Shown here: one piece after another, positions 1 to 5,456 of the stretch
How positions within the stretch are numbered: position 1 is the stretch's first letter
How the letters are laid out: each line of letters begins with the position of its first letter
Origin: Chloroflexota bacterium
GTDB lineage: Bacteria; Chloroflexota; Limnocylindria; QHBO01
NCBI GenBank assembly: GCA_013694795.1
Contig: JACDBS010000150.1
Location: 1-6,550 of the forward strand
Length of the DNA stretch: 6,550 nt
Direction of reading: 5' to 3'
Program-made: the position numbers and the translations under genes
Notes under the pieces: model-generated
Told to the model about the DNA's origin: nothing
Databases searched by the model: none
Seen by the model: the letters and a program-made list of their open reading frames with translations, nothing else

Positions 1-22
1 GTCGCGTGAGGTCTGGGATCCA

Positions 23-50
23 TTGACGGAATGCCGTTCGCAACTAGCAT
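23..50 (+). promoter_or_regulatory. Candidate promoter for the first DinB gene
   Basis: A TTGACG box (23-28, five of six matches to the -35 consensus) and a TAGCAT box (45-50, four of six to the -10 consensus) are separated by 16 nt. Transcription would begin near 57-58, leaving a leader of only a few bases before the ATG at 61. This is seen by eye only; the -10 match is moderate. It is one reason to prefer the start at 61 over the ATG at 31, which would lie inside the promoter. Confidence 0.4.
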
Positions 51-60
51 GGGATGCGCC

Positions 61-501
61 ATGGTCGGGGCAACCGCAGTCAACGACAGCTTCGATCGCT
101 CATTCGGCCTGTACCGCGACCTGCTCACGGTCGTGGACGGGGTCGCATTGAGTTCGAGGCTTCCGGGCCTGTCATCGAACACGATCGGTGCACAACTGTG
201 GTGCGTGGTCGGTGCCCGCGAGAGTTACGCGCGGGCCATCGGGGCGGGCGAGTGGGCCGGCTTTTCCTGCTCCCTGGATGAGCCCGGCGATCATTCGAAG
301 GTCGAGGCGGCACTCCGCCGGTCCGAGCCGGCAGTGTCCGACGCGCTCGAATCGCTGGACGGGTCGAGCCCGGCACAGGACCGGCTGGTGCTGGACCTGC
401 TCGAGCACGAGGCGCAGCACCATGGCCAGCTCATCCGCTACCTGTACGGCCTGAAGCTCGCGATCCCCGACAGCTGGAAGGCCAGGTACGCGCTGGGCTG
501 A
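61..501 (+). CDS. DinB family protein (putative metal-dependent thiol-transferase fold)
   Basis: Four-helix DinB/YfiT-like protein, about 146 aa from this start, a usual length for the family. The clearest signature is the C-terminal helix HEAQHHGQLIRYLYGL, carrying the H-x3-H pair of the metal site. The helix that normally gives the first histidine reads IGAQLWCVVGARESY, with Gln or Trp where His is expected, so the canonical three-His site may be incomplete or this is a divergent subfamily. DinB relatives include bacillithiol and mycothiol transferases and many uncharacterised stress proteins; no substrate can be assigned. In-frame ATGs also exist at 31 and 49. I prefer 61 because the resulting N-terminus quickly reaches the family-like stretch NDSFDRSFGLYRDLL and because a promoter-like pair overlaps the earlier starts; there is no strong Shine-Dalgarno for any of them. 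The gene stands alone, followed by a non-coding spacer and a convergent gene cluster. Confidence 0.85.
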   Translation: MVGATAVNDSFDRSFGLYRDLLTVVDGVALSSRLPGLSSNTIGAQLWCVVGARESYARAIGAGEWAGFSCSLDEPGDHSKVEAALRRSEPAVSDALESLDGSSPAQDRLVLDLLEHEAQHHGQLIRYLYGLKLAIPDSWKARYALG

Positions 502-774
502 GTCGGGCGCCCGTACCGCGGACGGTTGCGGCGTGAGGTGGATTCTGTTTCCTGCCCATGGATTCACGGGGCGACTGGTAGGGTCGGTTTCAGTGCCTCA
601 CAGCCACATGATGCGTGCCGTTCGAGCGTGGAACGAAAGCCTCCGCCCCTACATTGATGCCTTATCAGTCACCCTGCGACTCCCTGTCCCCGATCCGCCC
701 ATTCCGCCCGGTTGCCAGTCATCCGGTGAATGGCTGGCCAACAGCGCGGCATGCGCGGCGACCCGTGCCGCTCC
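502..774. other. Non-coding spacer between convergent genes
   Basis: The spacer lies between the plus-strand DinB stop and the end of the minus-strand cluster. I see no credible gene; the open frames crossing it are antisense extensions of the DUF6941 gene. It holds a small hairpin, CGTTC-(7 nt)-GAACG, at 619-635 and a GC-only hairpin at 755-771. Base composition looks less codon-structured than the flanks. No tRNA-like cloverleaf or known structured RNA was recognised. Confidence 0.5.
755..771 (-). terminator. Possible weak terminator hairpin after the minus-strand cluster
   Basis: GCGGC (755-759) and GCCGC (767-771) form a five-bp all-GC stem with a 7-nt loop, starting 3 nt past the stop codon of the DUF6941 gene when read on the minus strand. 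There is no T-run behind it, so intrinsic termination is uncertain. Confidence 0.25.
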
Positions 775-1182
775 TCAGGCGTTGCCGGGGGTCTGGTGCA
801 GCACGAGGGTGACGGTGAAGGGGCTGGTGCCCAGGATCTGGTCGCCGGAGCGGACCTCGATCCGATGCCGGCCGATCTCCTCCAGCCGCATGCCCTTCAG
901 GTCGGCCACGATGTTGGCGGTGGTGGCGTTGGGTGGGACCTCGATTCGCAGCCGTGGGGCCTGCTGCAGGCTGGGCTTGCCGGTTGGGCTGATGACCTGG
1001 AAGCTCAGCTCATGCGGGCCGGGCGATGCCTCGAGGATGGCGACGATGAAGCAGCGGCCGTGGGTGGCCGGAAGCCGCGCCACGTTGATCTGGCTGAAGA
1101 CGCCGATCGCGCTGATCTTGCCGTCCTGAGCCGTGAGCGCGTAATCGCACAGCAGGAGGGTGTGGAGCTCGACATCGGCCAT
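775..1182 (-). CDS. DUF6941 family protein
   Basis: This 135-aa soluble protein has the pattern I associate with DUF6941. The N-terminal strand LHTLLLCDYALTAQDGKIS (7-25) is followed by AIGVFSQINVARLPA. The middle part is a beta-rich segment with an ISPTGKP turn, and near the C-terminus is a NIVADLKGMRLEEIGRH stretch (90-106). Related proteins are small all-beta domains of unknown function that open with a CDYA...GK...IGVF arrangement. No signal peptide, membrane segment or catalytic motif is visible. It is the last gene of the hmgA-hsp20-sixA cluster, 9 nt after a small interrupted reading frame; the upstream GTAGG is a weak ribosome site at about 9-10 nt spacing. Function is unknown. The family name rests on remembered resemblance rather than a search. 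Confidence 0.82.
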   Translation of the reverse strand: MADVELHTLLLCDYALTAQDGKISAIGVFSQINVARLPATHGRCFIVAILEASPGPHELSFQVISPTGKPSLQQAPRLRIEVPPNATTANIVADLKGMRLEEIGRHRIEVRSGDQILGTSPFTVTLVLHQTPGNA

Positions 1183-1191
1183 GTCGCAAGC

Positions 1192-1317
1192 CTACCCGAT
1201 GGCCGTCAGCCCTCGCGCGAGATGGGGAATGAGCACGGCATCGGGGTCCGCCGGCAACGCCAGGGCAGCCACGCGGACGTCGGCCTCCTCCACCGGCGGC
1301 GGCATCGGCTTCGACAT
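1192..1317 (-). CDS. Possible small protein, 41 aa, unrecognised
   Basis: An ATG at 1317 opens a 41-codon frame ending in TAG at 1192-1194, 9 nt before the DUF6941 start. The product starts MSKPMPPPVEEADVRVAALA and ends in HLARGLTAIG: a proline-rich start, an acidic patch, then an amphipathic hydrophobic stretch. No family is recognised. It lacks a good Shine-Dalgarno of its own. Its frame is continuous with a 16-codon frame upstream that has a strong ribosome site, interrupted by one TGA, so it may be the remainder of a longer small gene or be reached by reinitiation. It fills what would otherwise be an unexplained gap in a tightly packed cluster, which is the main reason to list it. Confidence 0.3.
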   Translation of the reverse strand: MSKPMPPPVEEADVRVAALALPADPDAVLIPHLARGLTAIG

Positions 1318-1374
1318 GATCGATCAGTTCGCCTGGTCGGCGAAGCGGCGGGTCACGGCCGCTGACTCGGGCAT
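1192..1374 (-). pseudogene. Candidate 60-codon small gene split by one in-frame TGA
   Basis: Three nt after the sixA stop, an ATG at 1374 is preceded by AAAGGAG at good spacing (8 nt from GGAG). It reads MPESAAVTRRFADQAN and then TGA (1326-1324). The same frame continues with two codons, then ATG at 1317, to a TAG at 1192. A single TGG-to-TGA change would produce this pattern, giving a disrupted ORF of about 60 codons. Alternatives are two short ORFs with reinitiation at the ATG two codons after the stop, or chance. No homolog is recognised. Confidence 0.3.
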
Positions 1375-1377
1375 CGG

Positions 1378-1863
1378 TCAGTCTCCTTTGTCGTGATCCG
1401 TGTAGAGGTCCGGGTCGAGCAGCCAGGCGATCTCGCCACCGCCCGGCTCCGGCACGCCGTAAAACTCGACGCAGGCAAGGCTGCCCTTCCGCATGCGGAC
1501 CGACGCGGCCCCCGTCAGCTCCACGATGGCTGCGCTCAGATCCGGCTCGTGGCCCACGAACATGACACGCCGCGCGTCGGGGTGCGCGGCCATGGCAGGG
1601 GCCAAGTCGCCCCAAGATGCGCCGGGCCTGAGCCGATCATCCACGGTTGGCGAGCCGCCAACCGCTTCGCAGAAGAGCTCGGCGGTCTGCATCGCCCGGG
1701 CCAGCGGTGAGCTGAGCACGACGTCCGGGCGCAGGTTGAGGCGACGCCAAAGGGGGGCGGCTGCGTGCAGCGCCGCGGTGCCGGAGTCGGTCAGCTCCCG
1801 CCCATCGTCGTTCGCCGCCCGCGGCGATCCGGCCTTGCCGTGACGCAGGAAATAGAGGATCAC
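1378..1863 (-). CDS. sixA: SixA-type phosphohistidine phosphatase
   Basis: This histidine-phosphatase-superfamily enzyme is 161 aa, the usual compact SixA length. The N-terminal LYFLRHGKAG carries the RHG motif (7-9), with His8 as the expected phospho-acceptor. SSPLARAMQTAE (51-62) supplies the conserved phosphate-binding Arg56, and VGHEPDLS (103-110) holds the second catalytic His105. SixA in Escherichia coli removes phosphate from phosphohistidine on HPt or PTS-type proteins. The partner here is not identifiable, and small-molecule phosphatase activity is possible. The start codon is GTG (1863-1861) and overlaps the Hsp20 stop as GTGA, implying translational coupling. The C-terminal tail DPDLYTDHDKGD is acidic. 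Its end contains AAAGGAG, which could serve as the ribosome site for the following small frame. Confidence 0.92.
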   Translation of the reverse strand: MILYFLRHGKAGSPRAANDDGRELTDSGTAALHAAAPLWRRLNLRPDVVLSSPLARAMQTAELFCEAVGGSPTVDDRLRPGASWGDLAPAMAAHPDARRVMFVGHEPDLSAAIVELTGAASVRMRKGSLACVEFYGVPEPGGGEIAWLLDPDLYTDHDKGD

Positions 1864-2297
1864 CCGACGATCGTGGGGTTGCCGCGGTCGCCCGGGATGG
1901 GGTCGTCGGCGGCTCCGCCCCGGGAGCCGGCGTGACCAACGGCCACGCCGCGCGCATGCCCCGTGCGCTGGACCAGGAGCCGCCCGGCGTTCGTCGCACC
2001 GACCTTCGGGAAGGTCACCGATAGGACGCCGTTGCCATAGGTGACGTTGGCCCGCAACGCGTCGACTGCGCAGGGCAGCTCGATCGTTCGCTCATAAGGC
2101 CCGTACGACCACTCGCGCAGCACGTAGCTGATCCGCTCCTGACCCTCGCCGCGTGCCGCGGCACGGAGGGTGAGGTGGCCGTCATCGGTGACGTCGATGC
2201 TGATGTCCTCGGGGGCCACGCCGGGCATGGGCGCCACCACCATCAGCTCGCGCTCGTTCTGAAAGAGATTCACGGGGACGGCGGTCGCATCGGTCAT
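1860..2297 (-). CDS. Hsp20 / alpha-crystallin small heat-shock protein
   Basis: ATP-independent holdase chaperone of the Hsp20 family, 145 aa. The alpha-crystallin domain spans roughly residues 8-100. It includes the ELMVVAPMPGVAPEDISI strand pair, the WSYGPYERTIELP segment (63-75) and the hallmark GNGVLSVTFPK (88-98). The N-terminal arm is very short (about 7 residues). LLV at 107-109 may serve as the C-terminal I-x-I-like motif. After it comes an unusual Gly/Ala/Arg-rich tail of about 35 residues with no family resemblance, which runs into the sixA start by a GTGA overlap. A GGAGG 11 nt before the ATG is a good ribosome site. It lies 20 nt after hmgA on the same strand, so it is probably co-transcribed. 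I see no heat-shock element (such as a CIRCE repeat). Confidence 0.94.
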   Translation of the reverse strand: MTDATAVPVNLFQNERELMVVAPMPGVAPEDISIDVTDDGHLTLRAAARGEGQERISYVLREWSYGPYERTIELPCAVDALRANVTYGNGVLSVTFPKVGATNAGRLLVQRTGHARGVAVGHAGSRGGAADDPIPGDRGNPTIVG

Positions 2298-2317
2298 GCT
2301 GCTTGGTGCCTCCAGGG

Positions 2318-3541
2318 TCAGTCGGGGAATGCCTCGGGGCCACGCTCGGACAGCTCGCGCGCATGTTCTGCGCCGTCCGTGGGCGGGATCCAGGAGTAGG
2401 GGTAGCGGTCGTCCTCCAGCTCCGACGCCTGGCGGGTGAGATGGAGCGGGTGGAACGTGTCGATCATGACCGCCAGCTCCTCGGTCGCATCCTTGCCGAT
2501 GCTGGCCTCCACCGACCCCGGATGTGGCCCATGCGGGATTCCGGCCGGATGGATCGTGAAGGAGCTGATGTCCACGCCGCGGCGGCTCATGAAGTTGCCG
2601 GCCACGTAGTAGATGACCTCATCGGAGTTGATGTTCGAGTGGTTGTACGGCGCCGGGATGGCCAGTGGGTGGTAGTCGAACTTGCGTGGCACGAAGCTGC
2701 AGATGACGTAGTTGCGCGGCTGGAAGGTCAGGTGCACCGGCGGCGGCTGGTGGACGCGGCCGGTGATGGGCTCGAAGTCGCCGATGTTGAACGCGAACGG
2801 CCACAGGTGCCCGTCCCAGCCCACGATGTCGAACGGGTGATGCTTGTAGTGGTAGGCCGTCACCCGCCCGCGGGTCTTGACCTCGATCACGAAGTCGCCC
2901 TGCTCGAGGTTGGGGGCCATCTCGGCCGGGACGCGGATGTCGCGCTCGCAATAGGGCGAGTGCTCGAGCAGCTGCCCGAAGTCGTTGCGGTATCGCTTGG
3001 GTGGCACGATGCTCGACGGGCTCTCGACCCACAGCATGCGCTGATCTTCGGAGCCCGGCCGAAGACGGAAGGTCGTGCCGATCGGGATGACCAGGTAATC
3101 GCCCGGGCCGTAGTCGATCGGTCCAAAGTTCGTCTCGAGCGTACCCGAGCCGGTGTGAACGAAGTACATCTCATCGGCTTCGCCGTTTCGGTAGTAGCGC
3201 TCCATCGGCTCCGCAGGCAGCACCACGCCGAAGGTGACGTCCGAGTTGTAGAAGAGCGGCACGCGCCCGGTGACCCCGTCACCGCGCGGCTCCAGGTCCT
3301 TCGTATTGACCAGCCGATGCCGATGTGGCCCGCTTGCTTCATCGGTCGATTGCTCGATCCGGACGTCGCGCACCTTCTCCATCTGATGCGTCTGCGTCGG
3401 TGGGGTGTGGTGATAGAGAAGGCTGGCGCGTCCGCTGAAGCCCTCGACGCCGAAGAGCTCCTCGGCGTATAGGCCACCGTCGTCCCGGCGGAACTGCGTA
3501 TGGCGCTTGTGCGGCACCTCGCCGCGTTGGACGTAGAACAT
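2318..3541 (-). CDS. hmgA: Homogentisate 1,2-dioxygenase family protein
   Basis: Non-haem Fe(II) enzyme that opens the ring of homogentisate to 4-maleylacetoacetate in tyrosine/phenylalanine breakdown. It has 407 aa, like the shorter actinobacterial-type HmgA proteins. The N-terminus (FYVQRGEVPHKRHTQFR) and GGLYAEELFGVEGFSG (22-37) fit that clade. RVHQPPPVH (262-270) places His264 where the family's catalytic base is expected. PYNHSNINSDE (298-308) gives His301 and Glu308 (or Asp307) as iron ligands. HPAGIPHGPHPG (331-342) gives His331 and ligand His337, with the same His-x5-His spacing as the eukaryotic enzyme. WDGHLWPFAFNI and GSVEASIG are also family-like. The start is firm: an in-frame TAG lies three codons upstream. 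No Shine-Dalgarno is present, and a -10 box 6 nt upstream suggests a leaderless message. It heads the cluster with hsp20 and sixA. The substrate could be a related aromatic. Confidence 0.94.
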   Translation of the reverse strand: MFYVQRGEVPHKRHTQFRRDDGGLYAEELFGVEGFSGRASLLYHHTPPTQTHQMEKVRDVRIEQSTDEASGPHRHRLVNTKDLEPRGDGVTGRVPLFYNSDVTFGVVLPAEPMERYYRNGEADEMYFVHTGSGTLETNFGPIDYGPGDYLVIPIGTTFRLRPGSEDQRMLWVESPSSIVPPKRYRNDFGQLLEHSPYCERDIRVPAEMAPNLEQGDFVIEVKTRGRVTAYHYKHHPFDIVGWDGHLWPFAFNIGDFEPITGRVHQPPPVHLTFQPRNYVICSFVPRKFDYHPLAIPAPYNHSNINSDEVIYYVAGNFMSRRGVDISSFTIHPAGIPHGPHPGSVEASIGKDATEELAVMIDTFHPLHLTRQASELEDDRYPYSWIPPTDGAEHARELSERGPEAFPD

Positions 3542-3547
3542 GACGCC

Positions 3548-3576
3548 ATTCTATCGGCGCTATCTCGGCCACTCAT
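3548..3576 (-). promoter_or_regulatory. Probable leaderless promoter of hmgA
   Basis: Read on the minus strand, TAGAAT (3553-3548, five of six to the -10 consensus) lies only 6 nt before the hmgA ATG at 3541. A weak -35 candidate ATGAGT (3576-3571, TGA core only) sits 17 nt upstream. With the usual 6-8 nt from -10 to start site, transcription would begin at or next to the A of the ATG. The absence of a Shine-Dalgarno before hmgA agrees with this. Confidence 0.55.
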
Positions 3577-3609
3577 GCGCCCTGCGACTGGTAAACGTCC
3601 ATCGGCGCT
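3553..3609 (-). repeat. 9-bp direct repeat at the hmgA promoter (candidate operator)
   Basis: On the minus strand, AGCGCCGAT occurs at 3609-3601 and again at 3561-3553, 48 nt apart. The second copy fills the 3' end of the -35/-10 spacer and shares its last T with the -10 box. A related CATCGGCCGA (3636-3627), containing the palindrome TCGGCCGA, lies further upstream. Position and repetition suggest a regulator site; nothing identifies the regulator. Confidence 0.35.
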
Positions 3610-3804
3610 GTTATGAGGCCATCCATTCGGCCGATGACTGCTAGGACGTGAACTCTGCCCATCTGACGACGCTTTCGGTCAGGCGCCAAGCACGCGAGCC
3701 TCGCGCGGCCTGCCTCCGGGGTGCGGATACCGGCCCGAACAGTCATTTGGCGAATCGATGACCGAGACGGACGGGAGCTGTCGCGACGGTCAGCCAGCGC
3801 GAGG
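3577..3804. other. Non-coding spacer upstream of hmgA and downstream of the cupin regulator
   Basis: No gene is supported here; open frames crossing the stretch lack family features. It contains the upstream repeat copy, a dyad ATCGGC (3601-3606)/GCCGAT (3630-3635) enclosing GGCC-(8 nt)-GGCC, and a 13-bp dyad CGCGAG-C-CTCGCG (3693-3705). The latter could be an operator or, with its 3-5 nt loop, a weak stop for the cupin gene. No T-run follows. Confidence 0.4.
3693..3705. repeat. 13-bp dyad CGCGAG-C-CTCGCG
   Basis: Six-bp arms are perfectly complementary around a single central C. Such compact dyads are typical of dimeric-regulator operators. As a hairpin only four to five pairs would form. 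It lies about 100 nt past the stop of the cupin regulator and about 150 nt before hmgA. Chance occurrence in GC-rich DNA is possible. Confidence 0.25.
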
Positions 3805-4353
3805 TCAGTCGCGGCGGGTGAGTTCCGAGTGGCCGCCGCGCGGGTAGACGATCATCAGGCGCGCCGGATCGTCTCCGATCGCCTCCGCGTCGTGGGGAAG
3901 CGTTCCGTCCAGCAGGACGTAGTCGCCGGCGCCGGCGTCGACCACCGACTCTCCCTGCGTGAACCGCACCCGGCCGGAGAGCACGATGTGATGTTCGTCG
4001 CCGGGGTGCTCGTGGAAGCCGGTGCGATGGCCGGCCGGCATGGTGCCCTCGAAGATGGCGATGTCTCGCGCGATCCCGCCGTCCACCTGTGTCATCGCGC
4101 CCGACCCGCGTGGCATCCGGCGCCGGGGACGCTCCGCGGCGCGCACGACGCGCGGCGCCACGCTGGTGTCGAGAAGGAACCACGCGATGGGTACATCAAG
4201 TGCACCCGCCAGGGAGGCGAGCGTTTCGAGCGAGGGCGATGCCTTGTCGTTCTCGACCTGGCTGAGCAAATTCCAAGCGCATGATGTGGCTATGAACAAA
4301 CCCCGCTTGGCATCGGCCAAGTCATTGGAATCGAAAGGAACGGAATCGACCAT
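3805..4353 (-). CDS. XRE-family regulator with C-terminal cupin domain; HTH N-terminus degenerate
   Basis: The architecture is that of small-molecule-sensing XRE-cupin repressors: an N-terminal helix-turn-helix and a C-terminal cupin. From the ATG at 4353 it is 182 aa, a normal length. The recognition-helix part LLSQVENDKASPSLETL (29-45) and the following helix (LASLAGALDVPIAWFLL) are classic. After a basic linker (RAAERPRRRMPRG) comes a cupin with motif 1 HEHPGDE (His114, His116, Glu120) and motif 2 GDYVLLDGTLPHD (His154). The first two HTH helices are not recognisable: KRGLFIATSCAWN leads straight to LLSQ, about five residues short of the usual RGL-to-LLSQ distance. This could mean a small in-frame deletion, a 5' truncation, or a later start (TTG codons at residues 12, 19, 29). 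Upstream codons in this frame are antisense to the divergent Rossmann gene. Its effector and targets are unknown. Confidence 0.75.
   Translation of the reverse strand: MVDSVPFDSNDLADAKRGLFIATSCAWNLLSQVENDKASPSLETLASLAGALDVPIAWFLLDTSVAPRVVRAAERPRRRMPRGSGAMTQVDGGIARDIAIFEGTMPAGHRTGFHEHPGDEHHIVLSGRVRFTQGESVVDAGAGDYVLLDGTLPHDAEAIGDDPARLMIVYPRGGHSELTRRD
4306..4321. promoter_or_regulatory. Perfect 16-bp dyad in the divergent region (candidate operator)
   Basis: CTTGGC (4306-4311), ATCG, GCCAAG (4316-4321) is a perfect inverted repeat about 30 nt before the Rossmann-gene ATG. It also lies inside the uncertain N-terminal codons of the cupin regulator. A -35-like TTGGCA (4307-4312) overlaps it, without a good -10. 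An XRE regulator controlling its own divergent neighbour commonly binds such a site; this is an inference from position. Confidence 0.4.
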
Positions 4354-4963
4354 GAAGGTCGCCATCATCGGAGCCGGCAATGTCGGCAAGGCCCTCGCCA
4401 CCTCTATCACCCGCGCAGGACACGAGGTCACCATCAGCGCCAGCAGCCCGGAAAGCGCACGGGCCGCGGCTGACGAGAGCGGCGCCGCGTCGGCCGACAG
4501 CAATCTCGCGGCCGTCGACGGGGCCAGCGTCGTCATCCTCGCCGTCCCGTTCGCCGAGGCCGGCGTGCTGGTCGTCAACGAGATCAGGGACGCGGTATCC
4601 GGTCGCACGATCATCGACGTCACCAACCCGATCAAGCCTGACTTTTCCGGCCTGGCCACGAGCACCTCGGCCGCCGAGGAGTTCCAGGTCCTCCTCCCCG
4701 CCGCGCACGTCATCAAGGCCTTCAACACGGTCTTCGCCTCAAACCAGGCCAACCCGAGCTCCGATGTCGACGGCTACGTGGCCGGCGACGACGCCGATGC
4801 AAAGGAGGTGGTGCTTCGCCTGGTCGAGTCCATCGGGATGAAGCCGCTGGACGTTGGCCCGCTGAGCGCGGCCCGCCATCTCGAGGGGATGGCGTACATC
4901 AATATCGGGCTCAACGCCGCCAATGGCTGGAGCTGGACCTCCGCCTGGCACCTGGAGCGCTAG
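4352..4963 (+). CDS. F420-dependent NADP reductase-like Rossmann oxidoreductase
   Basis: Cytosolic nucleotide-binding protein of 203 aa in the NADP oxidoreductase, coenzyme F420-dependent superfamily. The N-terminus MKVAIIGAGNVGKALA has the glycine-rich GAGNVG loop (7-12). The second strand ends in ISASSPESA, the cofactor ribose/phosphate region, with no obvious arginine for NADP. VVILAVPF (60-67) and IIDVTNP (87-93) are the conserved core strands, and HVIKAFNT (119-126) is another family signature. The end GMAYINIGLNAANGWSWTSAWHLER is helical. Whether it uses F420, and whether NAD or NADP, cannot be told. I start at 4352 because the Rossmann strand begins there and GGAA lies 6 nt upstream (with AAAGGAA before it). 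The in-frame ATG at 4292 would add 20 unlikely residues. It forms a two-gene unit with the VOC gene 4 nt downstream and diverges from the cupin regulator. Confidence 0.92.
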   Translation: MKVAIIGAGNVGKALATSITRAGHEVTISASSPESARAAADESGAASADSNLAAVDGASVVILAVPFAEAGVLVVNEIRDAVSGRTIIDVTNPIKPDFSGLATSTSAAEEFQVLLPAAHVIKAFNTVFASNQANPSSDVDGYVAGDDADAKEVVLRLVESIGMKPLDVGPLSAARHLEGMAYINIGLNAANGWSWTSAWHLER

Positions 4964-4967
4964 ACCG

Positions 4968-5450
4968 ATGGCGATCACGCGACTCAACCACGCGGTCCTG
5001 TTCGTCCGCGACGCCGACGCGGCGGCCGAGTTCTACCGCACCGCCTTCGGCTTCACCGAGCTGAGCCGGCCGCAGGGCATGCGCGCCGCGTTCATGCGCT
5101 CGCCGTCCGGCGGCAACCACCATGACCTGGGCCTGTTCGAGGTCGGCGCCGATGCCCCTCGTCCGCCGCGCGGCTCGGTGGGCCTCTACCATCTTGCCTG
5201 GGAGGTCGATACGATCGAGGCCCTGGTCGAGATGGACCGCTCGCTGCGCGAGCTGGGCGCGCTGACCGGGGCATCGGACCACGGCGTGAGCAAGTCCCTC
5301 TACGGCCGGGACCCCGATGGCAACGAGTTCGAGGTCATGTGGTCGGTCCCGCGCGAGGCATGGGGCCAGTACGAGGACGAGGCGACCGTCATGCCGTTGA
5401 ATCTGGAGGCCGAGCTGGCACGGTGGGGCTCGGCGCCTCCGAACCGATAG
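4968..5450 (+). CDS. VOC family protein (glyoxalase / extradiol dioxygenase-like)
   Basis: This single-unit vicinal-oxygen-chelate protein has 160 aa and two beta-alpha-beta-beta-beta modules. Module 1 is LNHAVLFVRDADAAAEFYRTAFGF (6-29), with metal ligand His8. GNHHDLGLF (49-57) resembles the substrate-side motif of catechol-type members. Module 2 begins LYHLAWEVD (73-81, ligand His75) and ends with DHGVSKSLYGRDPDGNEFEVMW, where Glu122 is the expected third ligand. All three ligands are present, so a metal-dependent dioxygenase, isomerase or lyase is plausible. Length and the DHG...DPDGN end recall catechol 2,3-dioxygenase-like annotations, but substrate is unknown. The ATG follows the preceding stop by 4 nt and has GGAG 10 nt upstream, so it is probably co-transcribed with the Rossmann gene. 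The last 30 residues after MWSVPRE form a tail outside the core fold. Confidence 0.92.
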   Translation: MAITRLNHAVLFVRDADAAAEFYRTAFGFTELSRPQGMRAAFMRSPSGGNHHDLGLFEVGADAPRPPRGSVGLYHLAWEVDTIEALVEMDRSLRELGALTGASDHGVSKSLYGRDPDGNEFEVMWSVPREAWGQYEDEATVMPLNLEAELARWGSAPPNR

Positions 5451-5456
5451 ATCGGC

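Noticed and set aside
1324..1326. Selenocysteine reading of the in-frame TGA
   Set aside because: No convincing SECIS-like hairpin follows the TGA, and no selenoprotein family is recognised.
533..1365. Two long plus-strand open frames (198 and 211 codons)
   Set aside because: Antisense to the DUF6941 gene, no recognisable domain, low-complexity composition; the minus-strand protein has the family pattern.
1010..1615. Minus-strand open frame of 201 codons across the sixA end and small-ORF gap
   Set aside because: Arg/Pro/Gly-rich out-of-frame translation over two recognised genes. It also spans the gap, but nothing in it looks like a protein fold.
2303..3472. Plus-strand open frame of 389 codons
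   Set aside because: It lies wholly antisense to hmgA, is Val/Arg/Asp-rich with no family motif, and is what GC-rich coding DNA gives on the opposite strand.
3693..3705. Firm terminator call for the CGCGAG-C-CTCGCG dyad
   Set aside because: The usable stem is short and there is no T-run; kept only as a low-confidence dyad.
4022..4351. N-terminal extension of the Rossmann gene to 313 codons
   Set aside because: The extension is antisense to the cupin gene, and the Rossmann strand MKVAIIGAGN begins at 4352 with a ribosome site.
4354..4752. N-terminal extension of the XRE-cupin frame to a 315-codon product
   Set aside because: The extra 133 codons are antisense to the clear Rossmann gene and show no HTH or other domain.
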